Below, piece by piece: positions 34,378 to 43,316 of a DNA stretch of 64,000 nt. This DNA is from Sphingomonas glacialis. Lineage in GTDB: Bacteria; Pseudomonadota; Alphaproteobacteria; Sphingomonadales; Sphingomonadaceae. The DNA lies in the NCBI RefSeq assembly GCF_014653575.1, contig NZ_BNAQ01000003.1, positions 1 to 64,000 of the forward strand, given 5' to 3'. The notes beneath the pieces were generated by a model. It did no database searches, had not been told where the DNA came from, and was given only the letters and a program-made list of their open reading frames with translations. Both the position numbers and the translations under genes were made by a program. Each line of letters begins with the position of its first letter. The first letter of the stretch is position 1.

Positions 34378-35238
34378 ATGCAGATCGGTTTCATCGGGCT
34401 CGGCAAGATGGGCAGCGCTATGGCCGTCAACCTCGCCAAGGCGGGGCATCAGGTCCACGCGTGGAACCGCTCGCCGGTCGACGCAGCCGAAGTCCCCGGC
34501 GTCACGATCGTCGACAGCGTCGACACGGCGCTCGACACCGAAGTCGTGTTCACGATGCTCGCCGACGATGCCGCGATCCGCAGCGTGCTGCTCGACTCGG
34601 GCGCACTCGACACGGCGCGCGCAGGGTTGATCCATATCGTCGCCGCGACGATCTCGGTCGCCTTCTCGAAGGCACTCGCGGCAGACCATGCCGAGCGCGG
34701 CCTGGCGTACGTCGCCGCCCCCGTCTTCGGCCGCCCCGATGCCGCCGCCGCGGCGCAGCTTAATGTCGTCGTCGCAGGGCCCGAAGACGCTGTTGCCACC
34801 ATCACCCCGTTGCTCGAGACGCTCTCGACCAAGGTCTGGCCGCTCGGCACCGAACCCGCCCAAGCCAATGCCGCCAAGATCGCGGGCAACATGATGATCA
34901 CCATGGCGATCGAGGCGATGTCCGAGGGCGTCGCGCTGGCGGGCGACAATGGCGTCGCGGCCGACACCTTCCTCGACTTGATGACCGGCACGCTGTTCGG
35001 CGCACGCGCCTATCAAAGCTATGCGCCCAAGATCGTCTCGGGCGATTTCACGCCGGGCTTCAAGATGAAGCTCGGCCTCAAGGACCTGCGGCTCGCGACC
35101 GAGCTCGCCGATGCGGCGCAGATCACGCTGCCGGTGCTCGACGCGGTGCGCACGCGGATGGATGTCGCGGTCGATGCCGGGATGGGCGAGCAGGACTGGT
35201 CGGGCATCGCGAGCCGGCCGTACGCGCGGAAAGAATGA
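34378..35238 (+). CDS. NAD(P)-dependent oxidoreductase, 3-hydroxyisobutyrate dehydrogenase family
   Basis: 286 residues. The Rossmann motif IGFIGLGKMGSAMAVNLAKAGHQV opens the protein, followed by HAWNRSP, YVAAPVFGRPDAAAAAQL and the catalytic-lysine region NAAKIAGNMMITMAIEAMSEG near 165-185. These match beta-hydroxyacid dehydrogenases such as HIBADH, GLYR or imine-reductase-like enzymes. The exact substrate is not readable. The ATG at 34378 is taken because it directly precedes the Rossmann fold. Confidence 0.9.
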   Translation: MQIGFIGLGKMGSAMAVNLAKAGHQVHAWNRSPVDAAEVPGVTIVDSVDTALDTEVVFTMLADDAAIRSVLLDSGALDTARAGLIHIVAATISVAFSKALAADHAERGLAYVAAPVFGRPDAAAAAQLNVVVAGPEDAVATITPLLETLSTKVWPLGTEPAQANAAKIAGNMMITMAIEAMSEGVALAGDNGVAADTFLDLMTGTLFGARAYQSYAPKIVSGDFTPGFKMKLGLKDLRLATELADAAQITLPVLDAVRTRMDVAVDAGMGEQDWSGIASRPYARKE

Positions 35239-35336
35239 TCGGGCGTTTCTCTCGGAAATAGCCGCGCTTCTGCAAAGGTTTGCCATCGTTCCGCCGCGAT
35301 CTGTCGCCACTCCGTCCTCAGCGCGGAGGATGGCCG

Positions 35337-35729
35337 ATGTCGGTGGTGCTGATGCTGATCCTCCAGAGCGCGGGCGCGGCCTTGCCGATCGACTTCGATC
35401 TCGCGCATTTGCCCGCGCGCGACCGCCTCGCCATCCTGCAACGTTGCGCCGCGGCGTCGACCTCCGCCGCCATCGTCGTCTGCGCCTCGCGCCACGATCG
35501 CACGCCGATGGCGGCCGAGGGCTGGGCCAATCCCGACGACGAACCCGACGACGCGCGCGTCACACGCGGCACCGGGATGGCGGCGCTCACCCCGGTTGGC
35601 GCATGCGGCATGTTCGCCGGCCAGCGCGACTGCAACAAATCCGAGATGCGCCACTTCGGCTATGGCCGCGGGCGCGATCCGGTGACGTTCGTGGGCAAGC
35701 TCGCGACCAAGCTGCTCGGCCACGACTGA
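35337..35729 (+). CDS. Small secreted protein of unknown function
   Basis: About 130 residues from the ATG at 35337, which has GGAGG eight bases before it. The N terminus SVVLMLILQSAGAALP looks like a signal peptide. The body contains three or four cysteines (ILQRCAAAS, IVVCASRHD, GACGMFAGQRDCNKSE), suggesting disulfides in the periplasm. No family is recognised. It converges on lysC with 12 bases between stops. Confidence 0.72.
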   Translation: MSVVLMLILQSAGAALPIDFDLAHLPARDRLAILQRCAAASTSAAIVVCASRHDRTPMAAEGWANPDDEPDDARVTRGTGMAALTPVGACGMFAGQRDCNKSEMRHFGYGRGRDPVTFVGKLATKLLGHD

Positions 35730-35741
35730 GCGCGCCGCGGT

Positions 35742-37016
35742 TCAGGCGGCGACGTCCTCCGCATCGAGGCCATAGGCGGTGTGCAGCACGCGCACCGCGA
35801 GCTCGGTATAATCCTCCTCGATCAGCACCGAGACCTTGATCTCGCTGGTCGAGATCGCCTGGATGTTGATGCCGCGCTCGCCGAGCGTGGTGAACATCGT
35901 CGAGGCGACGCCGGCATGGCTGCGCATGCCCACGCCGACCACCGAGATCTTGGCGACGCGCGTGTCGTGGACCAGCTCGGCGAACCCGATCGCCTCGCGC
36001 CCCTGGTTGAGCACTTCGATCGAGCGCGCGAGATCGGCGGCGGGAACGGTGAAGGTCACGTCGGTCGACCCCGCGGCATGCGCGATGTTCTGGATGATCA
36101 TGTCGACGTTGATGTTCGCCTGCGCGAGCGGCGCGAAGATCGCCGCGACCGCGCCGGGCTTGTCGGGAACCGCGACCAGCGTGATCTTGGCTTCGTTCTT
36201 GTCGTGCGCGATGCCGGTGATGAGCTGGCTTTCCATATCGTCGATCTCCTCCCAAAACTCATCTTCGCCCACGATCATCGTGCCGGGCAATGTATCCGCC
36301 ATCGGTGCATCCTCGCCGGTGAACGAAGACAGCACTTGAACGCGCACGCCTTCCTTCATCGCGAGGCCGACCGAGCGGGTCTGCAACACTTTCGCGCCGA
36401 CCGAGGCCAACTCGAGCATTTCCTCGTACGTCACCTTCTTCAGTTTGCGCGCACGCGGCACGATGCGAGGATCCGTGGTGTAGACGCCGTCGACGTCGGT
36501 GTAGATGTCGCAGCGATCGGCCTTCATCGCCGCCGCCATCGCGACCGCCGACGTGTCCGATCCGCCGCGGCCGAGCGTCGTCACGCGGCCATGCTCGTCG
36601 ACGCCCTGGAACCCCGGGATCACCGCGACTTCGCCTGCGGCGAGGCTCGCCTCGAGCGCGGCCATGTCGATGTCCTGGATGCGCGCCGAGGCATGCGCGT
36701 CCGAGGTCGAGATGGCGAGCTGCCAGCCGAGCCAGCTGCGCGCAGGGACACCCGCCGCCTGCAGCGCGATCGCGAGCAGGCCGCTGGTGATCTGCTCGCC
36801 CGCCGAGACGACGACGTCATATTCCTTGGGATCGTAGAGCGACGACGCCTCGCGGCAGAAGCCCACGAGCCGGTCGGTCTCGCCCGCCATCGCCGAGACG
36901 ACGACGGCGACCTGATTGCCCGCCGCCACTTCGCGTTTCACCCGCGCGGCGACGCTGCGGATACGTTCGATCCCGGCCATCGAGGTGCCGCCGAATTTCA
37001 TCACGATACGGGCCAT
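35742..37016 (-). CDS. lysC: Aspartate kinase
   Basis: First step of the aspartate family (lysine, threonine, methionine). 424 residues: VMKFGGTSMAGIERI at the N terminus, the TLGRGGSDTSAVAMAAAM active site near 148-165, IYTDVDGVYTTDPRIV, then two ACT domains (about 265-345 and 350-415) for feedback control by amino acids (LVAVPDKPGAVAAIF, ISVVGVGMRSHAGVAS). It is divergent from ubiG with 62 bases between starts. Confidence 0.96.
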   Translation of the reverse strand: MARIVMKFGGTSMAGIERIRSVAARVKREVAAGNQVAVVVSAMAGETDRLVGFCREASSLYDPKEYDVVVSAGEQITSGLLAIALQAAGVPARSWLGWQLAISTSDAHASARIQDIDMAALEASLAAGEVAVIPGFQGVDEHGRVTTLGRGGSDTSAVAMAAAMKADRCDIYTDVDGVYTTDPRIVPRARKLKKVTYEEMLELASVGAKVLQTRSVGLAMKEGVRVQVLSSFTGEDAPMADTLPGTMIVGEDEFWEEIDDMESQLITGIAHDKNEAKITLVAVPDKPGAVAAIFAPLAQANINVDMIIQNIAHAAGSTDVTFTVPAADLARSIEVLNQGREAIGFAELVHDTRVAKISVVGVGMRSHAGVASTMFTTLGERGINIQAISTSEIKVSVLIEEDYTELAVRVLHTAYGLDAEDVAA

Positions 37017-37078
37017 GGGTGGCAGAAGTCCTTGAGGTGGGGCTTGGGCTATGCGGGCGGTCCTGATAGAAAGCGGGC

Positions 37079-37816
37079 ATGAACAGCGCAACCGTAACGT
37101 CTGCAACCACTATCGACCCGGCCGAGGCCGCCCATTTCGGCGCGATGGCGGCGGAATGGTGGGATCCCAAGGGCTCGTCGGCGATGCTCCACCGGCTCAA
37201 TCCGGTGCGGCTGCGCTATCTGCGCGAACGGATCGACGCGCACTGGCTCGGCGATGACACGGGCTTCACCCCGCTCGCCGGCAAGCACGCGCTCGATGTC
37301 GGGTGCGGCGCAGGGCTGCTGTGCGAACCGCTCGCGCGGCTGGGGGCGGCGGTGACGGGGCTCGATGCGGCGGCGGAGAATGTCGCGGTGGCGGCGACGC
37401 ACGCCGTGCAATCGGGGCTGGCGATCGCCTATCGCACCGGCAGCGTCGAGAATCTGGCGGGCGAGACGTTCGATCTGGTGACGAGCCTCGAGGTGATCGA
37501 GCATGTCACCGATCCGGCGGGGTTCGTCGCCGGGCTGGCCCGCGCGCTCGCGCCGGGCGGGTTGCTGGTGCTGTCGACGCCGAACCGTACGGCGCTGTCG
37601 CGCCTTGCGCTGATCACCTTTGCGGAAGGGACCGGCACGATCCCGCGCGGGACGCATGATTGGGACAAGTTCCTGACGCCCGAGGCGCTGACCGAACTGG
37701 TCGTCGCGGCCGGGCTCAAGGTTGTCGATGTGCGGGGGCTGGGCTTCTCGGTGGCGAAGGGCTTCGTGCTGAGCGACGACACCAAGCTCGATTATTTCGT
37801 GACCGCCACCCGCTAA
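37079..37816 (+). CDS. ubiG: Ubiquinone biosynthesis O-methyltransferase
   Basis: 245 residues. UbiG carries out both O-methylations of the ubiquinone ring with SAM. The N-terminal AAHFGAMAAEWWDPKGSSAMLHRLNPVRLRYL is highly characteristic, and the SAM motif is ALDVGCGAGLLCEPLARLGA near 71-90. VTSLEVIEHVTDP and GGLLVLSTPNRT complete the Rossmann-like core. A family A repeat separates it from the convergent ABC importer genes. Confidence 0.96.
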   Translation: MNSATVTSATTIDPAEAAHFGAMAAEWWDPKGSSAMLHRLNPVRLRYLRERIDAHWLGDDTGFTPLAGKHALDVGCGAGLLCEPLARLGAAVTGLDAAAENVAVAATHAVQSGLAIAYRTGSVENLAGETFDLVTSLEVIEHVTDPAGFVAGLARALAPGGLLVLSTPNRTALSRLALITFAEGTGTIPRGTHDWDKFLTPEALTELVVAAGLKVVDVRGLGFSVAKGFVLSDDTKLDYFVTATR

Positions 37817-37822
37817 TTTCCT

Positions 37823-37923
37823 CCCCTCCCCTTCAGGGGAGGGGACGGGGGTGGGGCCGTGCCTCGCAGAGACCTAGCGCCCGTTACGTCCCCACCCCAA
37901 CCCCTCCCCTGAAGGGGAGGGGC
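37823..37923. repeat. Palindromic repeat, family A, copy 3
   Basis: Nearly the same as copy 1, including the shared core word GCCTCGCAGAGA at 37861-37872 and the CCCCTCCCC/GGGGAGGGG double hairpins. It occupies the gap between the convergent ubiG and ABC importer genes. Confidence 0.9.
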
Positions 37924-37931
37924 TACTCGCG

Positions 37932-39464
37932 CTACAACCCGACCTTGCGCTCCAGCCAGCGCGCGGCGGCATCGGGCGTCGCCTTGTCGGCATCGCGGTC
38001 GACCTGATAATTCGCCGCGCGCATCGCCTCGACCGGGATTCGCCCGACCATCGGCTGCAACGCGGCGACGAATTTCGCATCCTTCGCCCGCCCGGGCGCG
38101 ACCATCAAGATCGCGTCATACCCCGGAATCGCATGGCGCGGGTCGCTCAGCACGGTGAGGTGCTGCGCCGCGATCCGCCCGTCGGACGAGAAGGCCGAGA
38201 TCACATCGGCCTGCCCACTCGCCAGCGCCTGGTACATGAAGGTCGGGCTGTAGGCGTGCGACGCGCCGAACTTGAGCGGATAGGCGCGCTGCACCGCCGC
38301 CCATTCGGGCCGCTCGAGAAATTCGAGATCGGCGCCGAGCGTCAGTTGCGGCGCGACGCGCACGAGATCGTCGAGCGATGCGACGCCCCTCGCCTTGGCC
38401 GCCGCGCCCTTCATCGCAAAGGCATAGGCATTCTCGAACCCGAGCGCACCGAGCAGCCGGACCTGCGCCGTCTTCGCCGCCCAGTCGCCGATCGCCGCGA
38501 CCATCGCAGGGCGCGCGGGGATGTCGCGGCGCTTCATCTCGTTGGTCCAGATCGTGCCGGCATAATCGACATAGACGTCGATCGCGTCGGTCTTGAGCGC
38601 GCCGAACACCACCGCCGAACCGAGCCCGTCGCGATATTGCACATGATAGCCCGCGCGCTCGAGCCGATGCCCGATGACGCGCGCGAGGATATATTGCTCG
38701 CCGAAATTCTTCGCGCCGATCGTGATCGTATCGCCCGAACGCGGCCACAGCGGCGTCAGCGCGAGCAGCACGCCGACGAGCAGCACGCCGCTCGCCGCCC
38801 ATACCCGCCCACGCTTGCGCTGTGCGATGCCGCGCTCGATCAGCCCGAGCAACGCATCGACCGCGAGCGCCAGCGCCGCCGCGCTGAGGCAGCCGGCGAG
38901 CACCAGCGCCCAGTTCTGCGTCTGGAGCCCGGCAAAGATCATGTCGCCAAGGCTCGGCTGCCCGACCGTGGTCGACAACGTCGCAGCACCGATCGTCCAT
39001 ACCGCCGCAGTCCGGATCCCCGCCATCAGCACCGGCGCGACGAGCGGCGCCTCGACCAGCCGGAGCTTCTGCCACGAGGTCATCCCGACGCCATCGGCCG
39101 CCTCGATCACCGCGGGGTCGAGCCCGAGCAGCCCGGTCACGCCATTGCGCAGGATCGGCAGCAACGCATAGAGCGTCAGCGCGAGCAGCGACGGCAGGAA
39201 ACCAAGCGCGGGAATCCCGCCACCGACCAGCCCCGACACGAACAGCAGCAGCGGATAGAAAAGTGCGAGCAAGGCAAGACTCGGCACGGTCTGGACGAGG
39301 CTTGCAAACCCCAACGCGACCCGCGCTACGCCGGGCTTTCGCGCCGACCAGATCGCCAGCGGCAGGCTGATCGCAAGCCCGAGCAGCAACGCCGACGCCG
39401 CCAGGAGCAGATGCGCCGCAAGCAAAGGCGGGACGCGCGTAAGTGCTTCGACGAACGGGCTCAT
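37932..39464 (-). CDS. ABC importer fused permease and substrate-binding protein (OpuC/EgtU type)
   Basis: 510 residues combining two proteins. Residues about 1-210 are a five- or six-helix permease with the inner-membrane loop EAADGVGMTSWQKLRLVEAPLVAPVLMAGIRTA that docks the ATPase. After a hydrophobic anchor near 222-238, residues 245-510 form a periplasmic binding domain (ITIGAKNFGEQYILARVIGHRLE, VYVDYAGTIWTNEM, SPTFMYQALASGQADVISAFSSDGRI). The family takes up betaine, choline, carnitine or ergothioneine; ligand residues do not settle which. It overlaps the ATPase gene by ATGA. Confidence 0.92.
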   Translation of the reverse strand: MSPFVEALTRVPPLLAAHLLLAASALLLGLAISLPLAIWSARKPGVARVALGFASLVQTVPSLALLALFYPLLLFVSGLVGGGIPALGFLPSLLALTLYALLPILRNGVTGLLGLDPAVIEAADGVGMTSWQKLRLVEAPLVAPVLMAGIRTAAVWTIGAATLSTTVGQPSLGDMIFAGLQTQNWALVLAGCLSAAALALAVDALLGLIERGIAQRKRGRVWAASGVLLVGVLLALTPLWPRSGDTITIGAKNFGEQYILARVIGHRLERAGYHVQYRDGLGSAVVFGALKTDAIDVYVDYAGTIWTNEMKRRDIPARPAMVAAIGDWAAKTAQVRLLGALGFENAYAFAMKGAAAKARGVASLDDLVRVAPQLTLGADLEFLERPEWAAVQRAYPLKFGASHAYSPTFMYQALASGQADVISAFSSDGRIAAQHLTVLSDPRHAIPGYDAILMVAPGRAKDAKFVAALQPMVGRIPVEAMRAANYQVDRDADKATPDAAARWLERKVGL

Positions 39465-40240
39465 GCGCCTTGCTCCAGCGCCTGCAATTTGCGCGCTTGT
39501 TCGCGCGGCACCGCAACCAGCGCCGCGGCGACCGGCCCGCCTTCGCCCGCGAGCAGCGCCTTTGGCGTGGCATCGGCGACGATCCGCCCCTTGTCCATCA
39601 CCAGCACGCGGTCGGCGAGGATCAGCGCCTCGGCCATGTCGTGCGTCACCATGATCGTCGTCAGGCCGAGTTGGTCGTGCAGTTGCCGGATCGCGGTCCC
39701 CAGCTGGTCGCGCGTCACCGGATCGAGCGCGCCGAACGGCTCGTCGAGCAGCAGCAGCCCCGGCGCGGTCGCGAGCGCGCGCGCGACGCCGACACGCTGG
39801 CGCTGCCCGCCCGACAGCGCATCGGGGCGGCGCAGCGCGAATTCGCGCGGGAGTTCGACCAGATCGAGCAATTCTGCGACGCGTTCGGCATGCATCTTCT
39901 CGCCTGCCAGCCGCAAACCGATCGCGATGTTTTCGCCCACCGTCATATGCGGGAATAGCCCGATATTCTGGAAGACATAGCCGATCCGCCGGCGCAGCAC
40001 GTGCGGCGGTTCGTCACCGACGCCCACGCCGCCGATGCGGACCTCGCCCGCGCTGGGCGCGATCAGGCGATTGATCATCTTGAGCAAGGTCGACTTGCCC
40101 GACCCCGAGCTGCCGACCAGCGCGACGAAGCTCCCCCCCGCAATCTCGACCGACACGCCGTCGACCGCGATCGTCCCGCCGGCATACGCTTTGGTGACAC
40201 CATCGAAGGCGACGGCGGGGCCGGGGGACTGGACTGACAT
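39461..40240 (-). CDS. ABC importer ATP-binding protein (quaternary amine type)
   Basis: 259 residues with Walker A LVGSSGSGKSTLLKMINRL near 42-60, Q-loop YVFQNIGLFPHMTV, signature LSGGQRQRVGVARAL near 142-156, Walker B LLLLDEPFGALDP and His switch MVTHDM. KMINRL and FQNIGLFPHMTV are typical of OpuCA/ProV-like ATPases. It lacks the long C-terminal CBS pair that osmo-sensing OpuA-type ATPases carry. It drives the fused permease/binding protein encoded immediately downstream. Confidence 0.93.
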   Translation of the reverse strand: MSVQSPGPAVAFDGVTKAYAGGTIAVDGVSVEIAGGSFVALVGSSGSGKSTLLKMINRLIAPSAGEVRIGGVGVGDEPPHVLRRRIGYVFQNIGLFPHMTVGENIAIGLRLAGEKMHAERVAELLDLVELPREFALRRPDALSGGQRQRVGVARALATAPGLLLLDEPFGALDPVTRDQLGTAIRQLHDQLGLTTIMVTHDMAEALILADRVLVMDKGRIVADATPKALLAGEGGPVAAALVAVPREQARKLQALEQGA

Positions 40241-40388
40241 CGCACGCTTTGTGCGGGAGCTTTGCGGGAGCGTCAAACCTTGGTTCGCCCGGGCTTGTCC
40301 CAAGCGCCCGCGTATCGCACACTCGCCGCCAACGCTTGAGCGGCCCGGGCATGTCGGGACGAAACGGGCATGACGGATAGGATGCAAC

Positions 40389-41192
40389 ATGACTGAGACG
40401 CCGAAGGCAATTTTCATCACCGGCGGGGGATCGGGGATCGGCCAGGCGACCGCCAAGCTGTTCGCGGCGCGCGGCTGGCGGGTCGGGCTCGCCGACGTCA
40501 ACACCGCAGGGCTTGCCGCCACCGCCGCGATGCTGCCCGCCGGGATGGTCGAGACCTATACGATGGACGTGCGCGACCGCGACGCCTGGGTCGCGCACCT
40601 CGACGCCTTCACCGCGACGACGGGCGGCCGGCTCGACGTCTTGTTCAACAATGCCGGGATCGGCTCCGGCGGCCCGATCGCCGAGATGAGCTTCGATGAT
40701 CTCGACCGCGTCGTCGCGATCAACCTCGTCGGCGTGCTCAACGGCGCGAAGATCGGCTACCCCTATCTCGCGCGCACGCCGGGCTCGTGCCTGCTCAATA
40801 CCGCGTCGGCGTCGGCGATCTACGGCTCCTCGGGCCTGCCGGTCTATTCGGCCACCAAGTTCGGCGTCCGCGCGCTGACCGAGGCGCTCGACGGCGAATG
40901 GTATGGCGCCGGGATCAAGGTGCGCGATCTCGTCCCGAGCTTCATCGACACGCCTTTGCTCGCGACGCCCGCGGGCAACAGCAATTACTCGATCAAGCAA
41001 GTCGTCACCAACGCCGGTCTCGAGCTGACCAATGTCGACAAGGTCGCGCAGGCGGCGTGGGATGCGGTCCACGGCGACAAAGTCCACACCTATGTCGGCA
41101 AGACTGCCGACAAGATGGCGTTCGCCGCGCGCTGGATGCCGGGCAGCTTGCGCAAGCGGATGCGCCGCGGGACGATCGGCTCAGCCCAATAA
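40389..41192 (+). CDS. Short-chain dehydrogenase/reductase
   Basis: 267 residues of a classical SDR: cofactor site TGGGSGIGQATAKLFAARG near 11-30, NNAGIGSGG near 90, catalytic Ser in LLNTASASAIYG and Tyr/Lys in VYSATKFGV near 153-161. An acidic Asp after the second strand (GLADVNTAG) suggests NAD preference. The substrate is unknown. The gene stands alone, and its 3' end is followed by a short direct repeat of CAGCCCAATAAT. Confidence 0.92.
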   Translation: MTETPKAIFITGGGSGIGQATAKLFAARGWRVGLADVNTAGLAATAAMLPAGMVETYTMDVRDRDAWVAHLDAFTATTGGRLDVLFNNAGIGSGGPIAEMSFDDLDRVVAINLVGVLNGAKIGYPYLARTPGSCLLNTASASAIYGSSGLPVYSATKFGVRALTEALDGEWYGAGIKVRDLVPSFIDTPLLATPAGNSNYSIKQVVTNAGLELTNVDKVAQAAWDAVHGDKVHTYVGKTADKMAFAARWMPGSLRKRMRRGTIGSAQ

Positions 41193-41204
41193 TCAGCCCA
41201 ATAA

Positions 41205-41498
41205 TCAGCCAAGCAAAGCGTCGATCGCCTCGGCCAGCGCCACGTCCTTGTGCGACAATCCGCCGGCATCGTGCGTGGTGAGCAGCACATCGACGCGGTT
41301 CCACACGTTCGACCATTCGGGATGGTGATTGGCCTTCTCCGCGAGCAGCGCGACGCGCGTCATGAAGGCGAACGCTTCGCTGAAATCGGCGAAGGTGAAG
41401 CGCCGCGTGATCGCGTCGCGCGCCTCGTCATAGTCCCATTCGTCGAGCGTATCGAGCGCCTCTGCCCGGTCGTCTTCGCTCAGCGGTTCAACGTGCAC
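41205..41498 (-). CDS. 4a-hydroxytetrahydrobiopterin dehydratase
   Basis: About 97 residues from a GTG at 41498 with AGGAG seven bases before it. [51 protein letters not shown] contains the catalytic HHPEW block and the downstream THD-GGL segment of pterin-4a-carbinolamine dehydratases. It recycles pterin cofactor for aromatic amino-acid hydroxylases, though no phhA is in the window. The open frame extends further upstream without family sequence. Confidence 0.92.
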   Translation of the reverse strand: MHVEPLSEDDRAEALDTLDEWDYDEARDAITRRFTFADFSEAFAFMTRVALLAEKANHHPEWSNVWNRVDVLLTTHDAGGLSHKDVALAEAIDALLG

Positions 41499-41548
41499 GC
41501 TTGCTCTCCTGCTGGCGCACGGCGCGCCTTCGCCGTAAGGCATAGCCA

Positions 41549-41962
41549 ATGCCGCCCGCCGATCAACCGCGTAACCCGCCCGACGCCGCCACGATCGAAG
41601 CGATCGCGCGCGCGACGATCGCCGGGCTCCCCGCCGAGTTCCGCGCACACCTCGGCGATGTCGTGCTGATCGTCGAGGATCTCGCCGATGACGAGACGCT
41701 CGACGCGCTCGGCATCGCGCATCCGCTCGATCTGACCGGGCTCTATCACGGCCGCCCGGTCGGCGAGAAATCGTCGATGGACAGCGGTGGCCTGCCCGAC
41801 CGGATCCATCTCTATCGCCGCGCGATCCTCGACGAATGGATCGAGACCGGGGTCGATCTCAACGCGCTCGTCGCGCACGTCACGATCCATGAGATCGGGC
41901 ATCATTTCGGGCTGTCCGACGACGACATGCACGCGCTCGAGGATTCGGCGGGCGCGGCGTGA
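41549..41962 (+). CDS. Zincin-like metallopeptidase (DUF1025 type)
   Basis: 137 residues. [21 protein letters not shown] near 110-130 has the HExxH zinc motif with a third acidic ligand, as in the short zincin-like family commonly next to ccmA in alphaproteobacteria. The cleavage target is unknown. Its stop overlaps the ccmA start (ATGA). It is divergent from the pterin dehydratase gene. Confidence 0.9.
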   Translation: MPPADQPRNPPDAATIEAIARATIAGLPAEFRAHLGDVVLIVEDLADDETLDALGIAHPLDLTGLYHGRPVGEKSSMDSGGLPDRIHLYRRAILDEWIETGVDLNALVAHVTIHEIGHHFGLSDDDMHALEDSAGAA

Positions 41963-42543
41963 CGCCCGTCTTCGCCTTCCGCGACGTGGCCTGCCTTCGG
42001 GGCGGGCGGATGCTGTTCGAACACGTCTCGTTCGCCGTCGCGCCGGGGGGCGCGGTGCTGGTGTCGGGGCCGAACGGGGTCGGCAAGTCGAGCCTGATCC
42101 GCATCGCGGCGGGCTTGCTGCGGCCGGCCGATGGCGCGGTCACCGTCCCGCCGCACCGCGCGCTGATGGCGGAAGCCGCCGCGCTCGATGCTGCGCGACC
42201 GCTCGGCGCGGCGCTGCACTTCTGGGCGACGCTCGACCCCGCCCCCGCCAGCGCGACCGAACGCGTTGCAAAGGCGCTCGATGCGGTCGGGCTCGCCACA
42301 ATCGCCGCGGTGCCGGTGCGCCTGCTCTCGACCGGGCAGCGGCGCCGCGCGGCGCTGGCGCGCGTCGTGGCAAGCGGTGCGCCGTTGTGGTTGCTCGACG
42401 AGCCGGGCAACGGCCTCGACGTCGCGAGCGTCGGCCTACTCGAAGCGCTGATCGCGACGCACCGCGCCGCTGGCGGTGCGGTCGCCGTGGCGACGCATCT
42501 GCCGATCGCGCTGCCCGATGCGATGCCGGTCGTGCTCGGATGA
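41959..42543 (+). CDS. ccmA: Heme exporter ATP-binding protein CcmA
   Basis: 194-residue ABC ATPase of System I cytochrome c maturation, which releases holo-CcmE from CcmC. Walker A VSGPNGVGKSSLIRIAAG near 32-49, the signature LSTGQRRRAALARV near 121-134 and Walker B WLLDEPGNGLD near 143-153 agree with CcmA and its short length. It overlaps both the peptidase and ccmB genes. Confidence 0.93.
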   Translation: MTPVFAFRDVACLRGGRMLFEHVSFAVAPGGAVLVSGPNGVGKSSLIRIAAGLLRPADGAVTVPPHRALMAEAAALDAARPLGAALHFWATLDPAPASATERVAKALDAVGLATIAAVPVRLLSTGQRRRAALARVVASGAPLWLLDEPGNGLDVASVGLLEALIATHRAAGGAVAVATHLPIALPDAMPVVLG

Positions 42544-43184
42544 GCGGCCTGCTCGCCCTCGTCGCGCGCGACGTGCGGATCGCCTGGGCAAGCGGCGGGA
42601 TCGTCAATGCGCTCGCTTTCTTCCTGCTCGTCACGATCCTCTTTCCGTTCGCGGTCGGCCCCGACACCGCGTTGCTCGCGCGGATCGGCGGCGGGGTGAT
42701 CTGGGCGGCCGCGTTGCTCGCCGCGCTGATGCCGGTCGAGCGGCTGATCGGCCCCGATGCCGAAAGCGGCGTGCTCGACCAAATGTCGGTGCGCGGGTTC
42801 AGCATGGCGGCGGTCGCCACCGCGAAGATCGCGGCGCACTGGCTCGGTTTCGGTCCGCCCTTGATGGTCGCCACGGTGCTGGCCGCCGGACTGCTCGGCT
42901 TGCCGGCGGAGACGCTGGCGGCGGTCGAGCTCGGGTTGCTGATCGGCACGCCCGGCCTCGCCGCGCTCGCGGTGGCGACATCGGCACTGGTCACCGGGTT
43001 GCGCGGGGCAGGCGCGGTCGCGGGGCTGGTGATGCTTCCGCTCGCGGTGCCGCTGCTGATCTTCGGCGCAGGCTCGATCGAAGGCGGCGTGCAGGCGGTC
43101 AAGCTGCTCGGCGCGGTGAGCCTCGTGTTGCTCGCGGGTGCGCCGTTCGTCGCGGGCGCGGCGATGCGCGGAAGCCTGGAATGA
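42540..43184 (+). CDS. ccmB: Heme exporter membrane protein CcmB
   Basis: About 214 residues and six membrane helices. The family hallmarks are LLALVARDVRIAWASGG, FFLLVTILFPFAVGPD and PVERLIGPDAESGVLDQM. It pairs with CcmA in cytochrome c maturation. The start overlaps the ccmA stop (ATGA). The expected next gene, ccmC, is absent; only a seven-codon open frame (IRALNT) begins over its stop, followed by an RND pump gene. Confidence 0.93.
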   Translation: MSGLLALVARDVRIAWASGGIVNALAFFLLVTILFPFAVGPDTALLARIGGGVIWAAALLAALMPVERLIGPDAESGVLDQMSVRGFSMAAVATAKIAAHWLGFGPPLMVATVLAAGLLGLPAETLAAVELGLLIGTPGLAALAVATSALVTGLRGAGAVAGLVMLPLAVPLLIFGAGSIEGGVQAVKLLGAVSLVLLAGAPFVAGAAMRGSLE

Positions 43185-43239
43185 TTCGCGCGCTGAACAC
43201 CTGACAACGGTCACCGCAGATTTCGCTATGTGTTGCTGA

Positions 43240-43253
43240 TATAGTACACTATA
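43240..43253. promoter_or_regulatory. TetR-like palindromic operator upstream of RND pump
   Basis: TATAGTACACTATA is a perfect 14-bp palindrome, AT-rich against GC-rich surroundings, 64 bases before the RND start. Its size and composition match operators of TetR-family repressors, which often control RND pumps. No TetR gene is in the neighbourhood. TTGCTG just upstream may serve as a -35 box. Confidence 0.6.
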
Positions 43254-43316
43254 GCGCAGGCGATCCTAATCGCACGGAATGCCGGCCATGCTCACCCCAA
43301 TGATGTCGTACCGCCT

